DNA of 64,000 bases from Bacteroidaceae bacterium (GTDB taxonomy: Bacteria; Bacteroidota; Bacteroidia; Bacteroidales; Bacteroidaceae), in NCBI GenBank assembly GCA_017472635.1, contig JAFUPU010000020.1:1-64000 (forward strand), written 5' to 3'. Position 1 is the first letter of the stretch. Each line of letters starts with the position of its first letter. Below the pieces are notes generated by a model, which saw nothing but the letters and a program-made list of their open reading frames with translations, did no database searches and was not told where the DNA came from. Both the position numbers and the translations under genes were made by a program. Positions 42,304 to 50,975 of this stretch are shown here, piece by piece.

Positions 42304-45300
42304 TTAATATTCTTGCCAGCTCTTGATTTGAATCTCTGATTCGCCAAACTCACAGAAGGCTTCGATGAAGGCTCCTGCCAAGCGGGCATTGGTTATCAAC
42401 GGGATGTTGTGGTCGATGGCTCCACGACGAATCTTATACCCATTGGTCAACTCGCGCTTGGTGTGGTTCTTCGGAATGTTCACAATCAAGTCAAACTTGT
42501 GGTCGGCAATCATCTTCATGATGTTGTTCTCGGCATCAGCACGCTCGTCGGGCCAGAATACCGGAGTGGTTGCTACCCCATGTGCATTCAGGAAGGCAGC
42601 TGTCCCGGCAGTGGCATAAATGTTGTAACCCTTGTTGTAGAGCACGCGACTGGCGTCCAAGAGGTCTACTTTCGACTTCATGGCTCCCGATGAGAACATC
42701 ACGCCCTTCTCTTTGCTGGGCACCTTGAATCCAGTGGCTATCATGGCACTCAACAGCGCCTCTGAGAATTCATCTCCCATACAGCCTACCTCACCGGTTG
42801 ACGACATGTCTACACCCAGCACGGGGTCGGCATTGTGCAGACGTGAGAATGAGAACTGTGAAGCCTTCACTCCAATCCAATCGATGTCGAAAGCCGACTT
42901 GTCGGGACGGGTATAGGGTGCATCCAGCATGATGCGGGTTGCCGTCTCAATGAAGTTACGCTTCAATATCTTGCTCACAAACGGGAACGAACGTGATGCA
43001 CGCAAGTTACACTCGATTACCTTCACCTCGTTGTTGCGGGCAAGGAACTGGATGTTGAACGGACCCGAGATGTTGAGTTCTTTGGCTATCTGGCGACTGA
43101 TGTGCTTGATGCGGCGTGCTGTTGCAAAATAGATCTTCTGTGCCGGGAATACGAGCGTAGCATCTCCTGAGTGTACACCGGCAAACTCAATGTGTTCGCT
43201 GATGGCATATTCCACTATTTCACCATTTTGTGCCACGGCATCAAACTCTATCTCCTTGGTGTTCTCAAGGAACTGCGATACCACAACCGGGAAATCTTTC
43301 GACACCTCGGCTGCCATCTTCAAGAAGTTCTCCAACTCCTCGTCGTTGTAGCACACATTCATGGCTGCACCCGAAAGCACGTATGACGGACGCACAAGCA
43401 CAGGATAACCCACCTTTTCTACAAAGCCTTTCACATCTTCCAAACTGGTCAGCTCCTGCCAAGCCGGTTGGTCGATGCCCAATTGGTCAAGCATGGCTGA
43501 GAATTTGTTGCGGTTTTCTGCACGGTCGATAGAGAGCGGTGAAGTTCCCAATACAGGAACCGACTGGCGATAGAGTTTCATTGCCAGGTTGTTTGGTATC
43601 TGTCCACCCACTGACACGATGACACCGCGCGGTTGCTCCAAGTCGATGACATCCAACACGCGCTCGAAGGTCAACTCATCGAAGTAGAGACGGTCACACA
43701 TGTCGTAGTCGGTCGACACCGTCTCGGGGTTGTAGTTGATCATAATAGACTTGTAGCCCAGCTTGCGTGCGGTCTGCACAGCATTTACCGAACACCAGTC
43801 AAACTCTACAGACGAACCGATGCGGTAGGCACCCGAACCAAGTACTACCACCGATTTTTCATTCTTATAGTAATTGATGTCATATCCCTCAACGGCATAG
43901 GTCATATAGAGGTAGTTTGTCAACTCAGGATGTTCAGAGGCAACCGTGTTAATGCGTTTTACAGCGGGCAAGATGCCCAACTCTTTACGGCGGGCACGCA
44001 CTTGCAGGTTCTCTTTCTCCATGTTGCCTGTGGGGTTCAACACAAAGCGGGCAATCTGGAAGTCTGAGAATCCGAGCACCTTTGCTTCCCGCAACACCTC
44101 AGCGGGAATATCCTCTATCCGGTTGTATGTCGAAAGTTTGTCCTTATAGTCGACAATGTTTTTCAACTTACCCAAGAACCAAGGGTCAATTTTGGTCAGC
44201 TCATGGATGCGTTCGATGGTGTATCCGCTTTCCAGCGCTTGCGCCAAAGCAAATACGCGCAGGTCGGTAGGGTTTGCCAACTCCTTGTCGAGATCTTCAA
44301 ACTTCAGACCGCCATTGCCCACAAATCCGTGCATGCCTTGACCTATCATGCGCAATCCCTTTTGGATAATCTCTTCAAACGAGCGTCCGATAGACATGAT
44401 TTCTCCTACCGATTTCATGCTCGAACCTATTTCGCGCGATACACCGGCAAACTTGGTCAAGTCCCAACGGGGAATCTTACAGATGAGATAGTCCAACTGG
44501 GGAGCCGCATAGGCAGAGTTAGGAGTTCCCATCTCGCCTATCTGGTCAAGGGTGTAGCCCAACGCAATCTTCGCAGCCACAAATGCCAACGGATAGCCGG
44601 TAGCCTTTGAAGCAAGTGCCGAAGAACGGCTCAAACGGGCGTTCACCTCTATCACACGGTAATCGTCGGTCACCGAGTTGAAAGCATATTGAATGTTACA
44701 TTCACCCACAATGCCCAAGTGACGGATACACTTCACCGAGAGTTCTTGCAACATCTTCAACTCGCCTTCGTCAAGCGAACAGGTGGGAGCCACCACAATC
44801 GACTCACCGGTGTGGATGCCCAACGGGTCAAAGTTCTCCATGCTTGCCACGGTGAAGCAATGGTCGTTAGCATCGCGAATCACCTCAAACTCTATCTCTT
44901 TCCATCCCTTCAACGACTCTTCTACCAGAATCTGCTTTGAAAAGGTAAACGAACTCTCTGCCAGTTGGATGAATTCTTCCTTGTTTTGGCAGATACCGCT
45001 TCCCAGACCTCCTAAGGCGTATGCAGAACGTATCATCACAGGATATCCGATGCGCTCTGCAGCGGCCAGCGCCTCCTCCATGCTTTCTACTGCCTGGCTT
45101 ACGGGGGTCTTCATGTCAATCTCGTCCAACTTCTTCACAAACAGATCGCGGTCTTCGGTGTACATGATTGCGTCTACCGAGGTACCCAACACTTTCACGT
45201 CATACTGTTCCAATATGCCTCGCGTATAGAGGTCTGTTCCACAGTTGAGTGCAGTCTGTCCACCAAAGGCAAGCAATATCCCGTCGGGACGCTCTTTTTT

Positions 45301-45540
45301 GATGACCTCTTCCACAAAATATGGAGTGACGGGCAAGAAGTAAACCTTGTCTGCTATACCCTCAGATGTCTGGATGGTTGCAACATTCGGATTTAACAAC
45401 ACTGAACTGATGCCTTCTTCACGAAGCGCTTTCAATGCTTGCGAACCAGAGTAGTCGAACTCTCCAGCCTGACCAATCTTGAGTGCTCCTGAACCCAAGA
45501 CAAGTACCTTCTTCATCTTCTTTTCCATGTTAATGTTCAT
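42304..45540 (-). CDS. carB: Carbamoyl-phosphate synthase large subunit
   Basis: 1078 aa from MNINMEKKMKK (in-frame Met at 45528 and 45516 are alternatives). Two homologous ATP-grasp halves: first about 10-400 ('VLVLGSGALKIGQAGEFDYSG', 'GIHTGESIVVAPTCSLDE'), oligomerisation part about 405-550, second about 560-935 ('VVLGSGAYRIGSSVEFDWCSV', 'EHIEFAGVHSGDATLVFP'), and a C-terminal MGS-like allosteric domain ('IYATAGTAAFLNAHGV'). Makes carbamoyl phosphate for pyrimidines and arginine with CarA, which is not adjacent. The leader carries a terminator-like hairpin and a 23-codon frame overlapping the start as ATGA. Confidence 0.97.
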   Translation of the reverse strand: MNINMEKKMKKVLVLGSGALKIGQAGEFDYSGSQALKALREEGISSVLLNPNVATIQTSEGIADKVYFLPVTPYFVEEVIKKERPDGILLAFGGQTALNCGTDLYTRGILEQYDVKVLGTSVDAIMYTEDRDLFVKKLDEIDMKTPVSQAVESMEEALAAAERIGYPVMIRSAYALGGLGSGICQNKEEFIQLAESSFTFSKQILVEESLKGWKEIEFEVIRDANDHCFTVASMENFDPLGIHTGESIVVAPTCSLDEGELKMLQELSVKCIRHLGIVGECNIQYAFNSVTDDYRVIEVNARLSRSSALASKATGYPLAFVAAKIALGYTLDQIGEMGTPNSAYAAPQLDYLICKIPRWDLTKFAGVSREIGSSMKSVGEIMSIGRSFEEIIQKGLRMIGQGMHGFVGNGGLKFEDLDKELANPTDLRVFALAQALESGYTIERIHELTKIDPWFLGKLKNIVDYKDKLSTYNRIEDIPAEVLREAKVLGFSDFQIARFVLNPTGNMEKENLQVRARRKELGILPAVKRINTVASEHPELTNYLYMTYAVEGYDINYYKNEKSVVVLGSGAYRIGSSVEFDWCSVNAVQTARKLGYKSIMINYNPETVSTDYDMCDRLYFDELTFERVLDVIDLEQPRGVIVSVGGQIPNNLAMKLYRQSVPVLGTSPLSIDRAENRNKFSAMLDQLGIDQPAWQELTSLEDVKGFVEKVGYPVLVRPSYVLSGAAMNVCYNDEELENFLKMAAEVSKDFPVVVSQFLENTKEIEFDAVAQNGEIVEYAISEHIEFAGVHSGDATLVFPAQKIYFATARRIKHISRQIAKELNISGPFNIQFLARNNEVKVIECNLRASRSFPFVSKILKRNFIETATRIMLDAPYTRPDKSAFDIDWIGVKASQFSFSRLHNADPVLGVDMSSTGEVGCMGDEFSEALLSAMIATGFKVPSKEKGVMFSSGAMKSKVDLLDASRVLYNKGYNIYATAGTAAFLNAHGVATTPVFWPDERADAENNIMKMIADHKFDLIVNIPKNHTKRELTNGYKIRRGAIDHNIPLITNARLAGAFIEAFCEFGESEIQIKSWQEY

Positions 45541-45608
45541 ATATGATTATTAGTTACTTTTTTCAGATAAAAAAAAGAGCAATGCCCTTTCCGTTGAAAA
45601 AGGTTCAT
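45537..45608 (-). CDS. Possible 23-aa leader peptide of carB
   Basis: ATG at 45606-45608 preceded by AAGGAG only two bases away; TGA at 45537-45539 overlaps the carB ATG (45538-45540) as ATGA. Peptide 'MNLFQRKGHCSFFYLKKVT' plus four residues. The frame contains the whole attenuator hairpin, so translating ribosomes could alter folding. Real expression is unproven; the Shine-Dalgarno spacing is poor and Bacteroidetes rarely depend on it. Confidence 0.35.
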   Translation of the reverse strand: MNLFQRKGHCSFFYLKKVTNNHI

Positions 45609-45613
45609 TGCTC
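45577..45613 (-). terminator. Attenuator-like terminator in the carB leader
   Basis: GAGCAATG (45577-45584) pairs with CATTGCTC (45606-45613), with an inner CCTTT/AAAGG pair, followed by eight T on the minus strand. It lies between the -7 box (45681-45688) and the carB start, so transcripts must pass it to reach carB. Confidence 0.8.
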
Positions 45614-45680
45614 CTTGTTGACAAATAGTTCCTATCGTATGAATAAATTGTTTGGCCATCTGTAATTCTCAAAATCAGTG

Positions 45681-45688
45681 CAAAGTTA
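45681..45688 (-). promoter_or_regulatory. -7 box TAACTTTG for carB
   Basis: Minus-strand TAACTTTG followed by GC; implies a leader of about 135 bases that includes the attenuator. Confidence 0.65.
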
Positions 45689-45814
45689 GCGACTATTTTT
45701 CGGATTAACAAAGAATTTCCTGATTTAGTTTTGCTTGGATGCAAAAAACAAAAAATTAATAGCTTTCTATCCGACATATTCTGGTATAAATTTGGAGTTT
45801 ATGCAACTTATATA

Positions 45815-45822
45815 TACCTTTG
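45815..45822 (+). promoter_or_regulatory. -7 box TACCTTTG for the small barrel protein gene
   Basis: TACCTTTG followed by GC, with a TTTG at 45791-45794 at -33 distance. It lies 29 bases before ATG 45851 and excludes longer upstream frames. Confidence 0.75.
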
Positions 45823-45850
45823 CCGCAACAAGCAAACAAAAATAACAGGT

Positions 45851-46513
45851 ATGATGCAGAAAAACTTCTTGTTACTATTTTTTGCCTGCTTCTTCTCGCT
45901 TTTGCCTGCAGCAAACCGGGAGCAGGACGATACCCTCCGGATAAAGAGGCGCAACGGATATGCTGCGTTAGAGGGTGCATACCAACCGATGGTGATGGAA
46001 GTCTTGGGGCTGCCTGTCGAAAAAACGGTTTACGGACAGGCACTTACCCTCTCTTTCTTGCGTGGTATAGAGGTCTCACGCAAAAAGCCTCTTTACATTG
46101 AGACCGGACTTTCGCTGCAGCGCCTGTGGTACGGTTACACGTTCAACGAGAGCAAAGAGCGCATCGTGCTTGTCTCTCTGTTACTCCCCGTGCGCGTGGC
46201 TTACCGCTTTCAAGTGAACGATTGCCTGACCATCCAGCCCTATGTAGGGGTACGGTTGCGTGGCAACCTGAGCGGTGAGGCTAAGATACGCGACAAGTAC
46301 AAGCAACCTTTCTACTACGACTTGTTCGACAAAGAAGAGGTAGGTGACGAATGGCAGCGCTTCCAATGGGGTATTCAGGCAGGTGTCACCTTCTCTATGC
46401 CCGCTTGGTTTGCCTCCATAGGTCTTGGGCGCGAAGTGACCAATACCGTCAAGGGTGAATCAAAAAGCAAGTTGCCTTGCTCTTACATCGGTGTCGGGGT
46501 CTACCTGAAATAA
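45851..46513 (+). CDS. Small outer-membrane beta-barrel protein
   Basis: 220 aa from MMQKNFLLLFFACFFSLLPAA, a signal peptide. The body alternates amphipathic strands ('YIETGLSLQRLWYGYTF', 'IVLVSLLLPVRVAYRF', 'TIQPYVGVRLRGNLSG', 'FQWGIQAGVTFSMPAWFASIGLG') and ends in 'CSYIGVGVYLK', as in the porin_OMP_b-brl families of Bacteroidetes. No enzymatic motif. Single-gene unit. Function unknown. Confidence 0.8.
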   Translation: MMQKNFLLLFFACFFSLLPAANREQDDTLRIKRRNGYAALEGAYQPMVMEVLGLPVEKTVYGQALTLSFLRGIEVSRKKPLYIETGLSLQRLWYGYTFNESKERIVLVSLLLPVRVAYRFQVNDCLTIQPYVGVRLRGNLSGEAKIRDKYKQPFYYDLFDKEEVGDEWQRFQWGIQAGVTFSMPAWFASIGLGREVTNTVKGESKSKLPCSYIGVGVYLK

Positions 46514-46573
46514 ATCTGCCTATAGAAATATTTACATTTAAAAAAACGTCAAAATTAACCCTCCATACTTTTT

Positions 46574-46708
46574 CAAAAAACACTGGACAGTTAGTCAAAA
46601 AAGTGTCCAGAGTTTTTTGATTTACGCTGGACACTTATTTCAGTTCCCCTTGATACTTTTTTCAGTAAGTGTCCAGAGATTTTCAGTAAGTGTCCAGAGT
46701 TTTTTGAA
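46574..46708. repeat. Array of five GTGTCCAG-containing repeats, mixed orientation
   Basis: Copies at 46574-46590 (reversed), 46601-46620, 46627-46636 (reversed), 46667-46678 and 46688-46708. The second and fifth share the 20-mer AAGTGTCCAGAGTTTTTTGA; the fourth and fifth share TTTCAGTAAGTGTCCAGAG. Confidence 0.8.
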
Positions 46709-46772
46709 CGTAATGGAAAGGGAGAAAAAGACCTTAAAGTGCCTATTTTGAAAATTCTCACCAATGAAGTAT

Positions 46773-46850
46773 TTTGGGATTGAGGCGCTCCGCGCGGTTG
46801 AGAGGTTGAAGGGTTGATAGTGCTTCGCACAGTTGATGGGTTAATGAGAC
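46773..46850. repeat. GCGC-TTC/CC-GCGC hairpin repeat, copy 1
   Basis: Two units, 'TTGAGGCGCTCCGCGCGGTTGA' style (GCGCTCCGCGC at 46784-46794) then GTGCTTCGCAC (46820s), each a tiny stem-loop followed by (G/A)GTTGA. A sister copy is at 63183-63255. Confidence 0.65.
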
Positions 46851-46928
46851 TCCTACTGTCTGTCAACCATCCAATCACGTGAGCAGGTTACAAACCGGGC
46901 AAAATCATCAACTTCATAGTGATTCAGG

Positions 46929-49900
46929 CTAATCCAATCCGTCCAACAGGATGAATGCTGCCCAATAACGGGGGTCGTCCCAACCTTTGTCTTTGCGTGA
47001 ACGTACCGTCTTTTTTGCAGCCTCCAATGCGTTGTATTTTGTCATTTCCCCGTCAATCCAATACTTGTAGAACTCTGTCATCAGCAGGCAGGTAGCTTCA
47101 TCGTCAACCTTCCATAACGACATGATGATGCTGTTTGCTCCCGCTTTTTTAAAACCTCGCTGCAACCCGAATACTCCTTCGCTATTGATGTCGCCCGCTG
47201 CCGTCTCGCAAGCAGAGAGCACAACAAGACTGACAGTCCGCATGTCCATGCGCGAAATCTCTTGTGCCGTCAGTATGCCATCGTCCATGTTCGATGGTAT
47301 GTCGCACCCCATCAATGCATTGTTGGCTCCGGCAAAGAGCAACCCCGTACGGGTGAGCGAATGATCTTCTTGTGCAACCATGCTTTGTTCTCCCATCATC
47401 TCTATCAATGACTGTTGCATGAAAGCCAACTCTTGAAACCTGAAACTCTGCTCTTCATTCCAAAAAAAACCATGTGTTGCAATGTGCAGCCAGGTAGGTC
47501 GGACCTGCCCCTGCGCCTTGAAGCACTCTTCGCTGGCTTGTACATTTACAAAGTTATGGGAGCTGATGTTGTGCTGTTTCAACAAGGCATGAATTTGTTC
47601 CACCTCACGCCGTGTTCCCGGCAGGGGAGATACTCCTAAAACAGCCGCACGATTGGCTGTACTGCGCGGTCTGTATTCATAGGGCATTAGAGCCAATGCC
47701 CTATTCTGTTTGGCGATGGCATTCGAGTCTGCATTATACTCAATGCCGCCAAAAAGTGTCATACAGGGTTGTGAGTCAGTGTGACGGGTCAGCGCCACCT
47801 CGCGCGTAGACGAAACGCGCAGCAACTCATATCGCTCGCCAGCCACCTTATCGTCGCTTCCTATGGGTAAACTCTCTAACCCAATGCTGTGAAGTTTGCC
47901 TACAGGCGAGAAGTATATACGGTGTACGTCAGACAGTTCTTCCGTCAGCGATGCCCACACCAGTTTGCCCGCTTCTGTTGATTTGTAAAGTCGGTTTGCA
48001 GGAATGTCAGTAAGTTGTCGCTCCATAAAAAGCGGCACAAAATGCGGAACATCATATCCCGGTCTTAAAACAAGCGCCGAATAAAGCAGGGAGTCGGGCG
48101 AGAGAGGTGATAAGACAAATTCAATGGCAGCTTCGTCCGGCTTCAGGTGTTGCTGTACATCGTTCCATGTCACATCGAGCCGTTTGGTGTAATCACCGAA
48201 TTTTTCGTTCAACATCAGCATGACCTCTTTCTCTTCACTGTATATCACTTCGCTCAGCGAGTCGCATTGCGCCTTGCTGAGACGCTCAGCCTGTAGCCGG
48301 GCAAGTTGGGTCTTGTGCTGTACAAATCGGTTATACAACTGTCGTGCCTGCATGTCTCCGCTTTCATCGATGAGTAGCTTCAACTCAATCTCTGAGTTCA
48401 GCAGCAGCCCCTTGCTCAGCAGTAATCCATTGTAGAGTTCGCAATGCATGGTGTCTGTCGACAGACGATAGGCAGCATTAGGCAACTGCACGTTGAACCA
48501 ACTATTGTATTTGCCCCAGAAGTCACATCGTTCCTGATAGGTCATTGTCTGAAAATGAGAGCGCACGAAACGGCGGAAGAATGTGTTCTGCTCTGTCACT
48601 GCCTGCATCAATGTGGGTCTGTCTCCGGCATTCCAAGCATAGGTTGTAAGGCCATTTAACAGGATAAGCCGCATGGGATTATTCTCGCCCATATCAAGTT
48701 CTTCATACTGTCTTAACGATGTTCGTATTTGCGCCATAGCTCCCTCGTAATCACCATTTATCATCTTTTGGACAGATTTGAGTGCCAATCCCATGACGGA
48801 GGCATATTGCTTGTCCCCCACAGTTCCACCTTCTAACTCTATCTCCCTCATTTCTCGAATTGTCTCCCAGGCTTTTTCAGTCTCACCTTGTGCATTGTAG
48901 CATTGTGCTAACAAAAACGCTACACCTGTCTCAAGCATGGTCTTAAAGTCGGCATCGGTATTATTGTCGGCACCTGCCATGGCAAGCATCTCCTCGGCAT
49001 TGGCAATGGCTTGTGAGAGGTTGCCCTCAATAATGGCTTGGTTTGCTTCTTTCTGCAAAAAATGGATGTAGTTGTAATTTGCTTTTGAAAGTGAGGGGTA
49101 GTCCTGATAGGTCTGACGTATGACTGCAATCAACTCCTTCAGTCGCTTGGTGTTTCCCAGCATGTCATACACATTCAACAAGGCGGCTAACGTAGCCACG
49201 TATGTGTTGTCGGCATGCCAATTGTAAGTCTTGTAAATCCTGATTACCTGTTCCCCGGCAGCGGCAGCATTGTCAAAACGGTCGATATTGCTATACAGGC
49301 TGACTATATTGCTCAGCAGTGCGGTATAGTCACCGGTGATTGGAACCTGAGAGTCCTGATATACGCCGTAAGCCTTATCGAACATTTCAGTAGCTTTGTC
49401 CAACTCCATGTTGTTAGCATATATTAGCGCCATCATTTGGTATACGAGTGCCACCGTCTGCGGGGTCAGTTGTTCTTTGCTTCGTTTCACAATGTCGTAT
49501 GCCTCTTGGGCTTGTTGGAGCGCCAACCCAGGGTTGGTGTTACTATTGAGATTTGCCAGATATTGCAGTGATCGCACGTAATACTCATTGTCGGTTCCCT
49601 GGCTGTCACGGACTAACTTTAGTATCAGTTCTTCCTGCTCAATGGCTTCTTCCAAATTCATCCGCTGCGAATGACCTCCAGCCATGACGGTGATGTGGAG
49701 AATGTCAATGTATTCAGCAGTCATGGTAAGTTGTTCTTGTTCATACCGTTGTCGCAACTGAATGCCGGTTTTGTAAGCTTGATTCCAATCAGAGTCTAAA
49801 AAATAGCTGCACCCCAACAGGTAATATAATATCTTGTTGTAATCATATCCGCTTGTATACCCCTTTTGTTCCAACGCTGTTTTCACTTCAACAAACAGGT

Positions 49901-50660
49901 TCTTTGCTTCGGGATTCCCCTCTGTATAGGCGACTATGGCACGACAGGTCTTCAGCGGCAACAAAATATTGTCTGCCAACTCAGAGGCACCTACCGACTG
50001 AAATCCCCGCCGGGCTTCCTCGAAATAATGGCAGGCACTGTCGGCTTGTCCCATGTAATAGTAACACGTCCCCAACGTCTCTTGGGTGACGTGAACGGCA
50101 TAGTCACACTGTTCTTTCCGATAGATGGGCAATGCATCAAACAGCTGTGACTTTGCCTCATCGAAATTATCCATATACATCAGACACTCGGCGCACATTC
50201 TGAGGGAATTGGCATAGAAGCTGTGTCTGCCTATATTTTTCAATTCTAACACTGCACAACGCTGAAAATATTCCAATGCCCTTTCGTAATTCTCCGCTGA
50301 ATAGAAAAACATAGCCTGATCGCTCTGCCGGTCACTTTCCACTGTCAGACGGCGATCTACAGGTGGTACCATGTAAGAAAAAGGTACAATCTCATTAGCT
50401 TTTGTCTCATTGCCCATCTTGTAATAGCACGCAGCTAACCATAAATCACCATAACCACGTCGGGCAGAAGTTTCACTTAACTCTTTGTCATCAAGTTCCT
50501 TTACCTGTTCAAACAGAACAATAGCATCTGCATATTTTTTTTGGTTGTAAAGTGATACACCTTGAGCAAACAGTTCGTCACTTCGGAAACTCTGTGCATG
50601 AGACACCGAAAACTGAACTATCACTGCCAAAATAATCAAGCCTATTCTTAAAGTTCTCAT
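46929..50660 (-). CDS. Secreted TPR-CHAT cysteine protease
   Basis: 1243 aa from MRTLRIGLIILAVIVQFSVSHA, a good signal peptide; the frame opens earlier with a TTG but that would bury the signal. About 25-730 are TPR repeats ('SLYNQKKYADAIVLFEQVKEL', 'ALEYFQRCAVLEL', 'TYVATLAALLNVYDMLGNTKR'). About 870-1243 are the CHAT domain with the caspase-type pair His1063 ('IATHGFFW') and Cys1151 ('VLSACETAAGD'), then 'FKKAGANSIIMSLWKVDD' and 'YWAAFILLDG'. CHAT proteases are mostly known inside cells in defence or signalling; here export to the periplasm or surface is predicted. No partner gene is adjacent. Substrate unknown. Confidence 0.92.
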   Translation of the reverse strand: MRTLRIGLIILAVIVQFSVSHAQSFRSDELFAQGVSLYNQKKYADAIVLFEQVKELDDKELSETSARRGYGDLWLAACYYKMGNETKANEIVPFSYMVPPVDRRLTVESDRQSDQAMFFYSAENYERALEYFQRCAVLELKNIGRHSFYANSLRMCAECLMYMDNFDEAKSQLFDALPIYRKEQCDYAVHVTQETLGTCYYYMGQADSACHYFEEARRGFQSVGASELADNILLPLKTCRAIVAYTEGNPEAKNLFVEVKTALEQKGYTSGYDYNKILYYLLGCSYFLDSDWNQAYKTGIQLRQRYEQEQLTMTAEYIDILHITVMAGGHSQRMNLEEAIEQEELILKLVRDSQGTDNEYYVRSLQYLANLNSNTNPGLALQQAQEAYDIVKRSKEQLTPQTVALVYQMMALIYANNMELDKATEMFDKAYGVYQDSQVPITGDYTALLSNIVSLYSNIDRFDNAAAAGEQVIRIYKTYNWHADNTYVATLAALLNVYDMLGNTKRLKELIAVIRQTYQDYPSLSKANYNYIHFLQKEANQAIIEGNLSQAIANAEEMLAMAGADNNTDADFKTMLETGVAFLLAQCYNAQGETEKAWETIREMREIELEGGTVGDKQYASVMGLALKSVQKMINGDYEGAMAQIRTSLRQYEELDMGENNPMRLILLNGLTTYAWNAGDRPTLMQAVTEQNTFFRRFVRSHFQTMTYQERCDFWGKYNSWFNVQLPNAAYRLSTDTMHCELYNGLLLSKGLLLNSEIELKLLIDESGDMQARQLYNRFVQHKTQLARLQAERLSKAQCDSLSEVIYSEEKEVMLMLNEKFGDYTKRLDVTWNDVQQHLKPDEAAIEFVLSPLSPDSLLYSALVLRPGYDVPHFVPLFMERQLTDIPANRLYKSTEAGKLVWASLTEELSDVHRIYFSPVGKLHSIGLESLPIGSDDKVAGERYELLRVSSTREVALTRHTDSQPCMTLFGGIEYNADSNAIAKQNRALALMPYEYRPRSTANRAAVLGVSPLPGTRREVEQIHALLKQHNISSHNFVNVQASEECFKAQGQVRPTWLHIATHGFFWNEEQSFRFQELAFMQQSLIEMMGEQSMVAQEDHSLTRTGLLFAGANNALMGCDIPSNMDDGILTAQEISRMDMRTVSLVVLSACETAAGDINSEGVFGLQRGFKKAGANSIIMSLWKVDDEATCLLMTEFYKYWIDGEMTKYNALEAAKKTVRSRKDKGWDDPRYWAAFILLDGLD

Positions 50661-50764
50661 TGTATTCTTACATAAAAGAACTATCCGTACGGAGTTTTTC
50701 AAAACTTTACTCCAGATGGGGGTAAGTTCTTTGATTCATAACCGATTGTTCTTGAGTCATGCGG

Positions 50765-50772
50765 CAAAGATA
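50765..50772 (-). promoter_or_regulatory. -7 box TATCTTTG for the CHAT protease gene
   Basis: Minus-strand TATCTTTG followed by GC, about 105 bases upstream of the start at 50660. Confidence 0.65.
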
Positions 50773-50938
50773 GTGCAAACTGAGTGGAATACAAAATATA
50801 CAGATTGATTTTTTTAATACCCGAATGCTACCTATCTTCGATTTTCCAATCAACAATACGCTTATTCCACTTCATTTATGCTGAGCCTTTTCTGAAACAA
50901 TAAAATCGTCTTTATACTTGTTTTACAGAGATTATTAC

Positions 50939-50946
50939 TATCTTTG
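50939..50946 (+). promoter_or_regulatory. -7 box TATCTTTG for the TIGR03915 gene
   Basis: TATCTTTG followed by GC, 30 bases before ATG 50976. Confidence 0.7.
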
Positions 50947-50975
50947 CCCAGAAAAACAACAATAGAGAGCGTATA

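Larger units (their letters stand above)
45541..45850. other. 310-base divergent region between carB and a barrel protein gene
   Basis: Contains the carB leader with its attenuator, the carB -7 box, and the -7 box of the gene at 45851. Short open frames here have no support. Confidence 0.6.
46514..46928. other. 415-base intergenic region with two repeat groups
   Basis: No gene. It holds five copies of GTGTCCAG (46574-46708) and a GCGC-hairpin repeat (46773-46850). Neither of the two converging genes has a clear classical terminator here. Confidence 0.6.

Noticed and set aside
45550..45777. 75-codon minus-strand frame upstream of carB
   Set aside because: It crosses the carB promoter and attenuator and overlaps the divergent promoter; no similarity to known proteins.
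46574..46708. CRISPR array
   Set aside because: Copies are short, irregularly spaced, in both orientations, and no cas gene is present.
46591..46878. Minus-strand frame with repeated 'KNSGHL' peptides
   Set aside because: It is the translation of the GTGTCCAG array and the neighbouring repeat; no start context or promoter.
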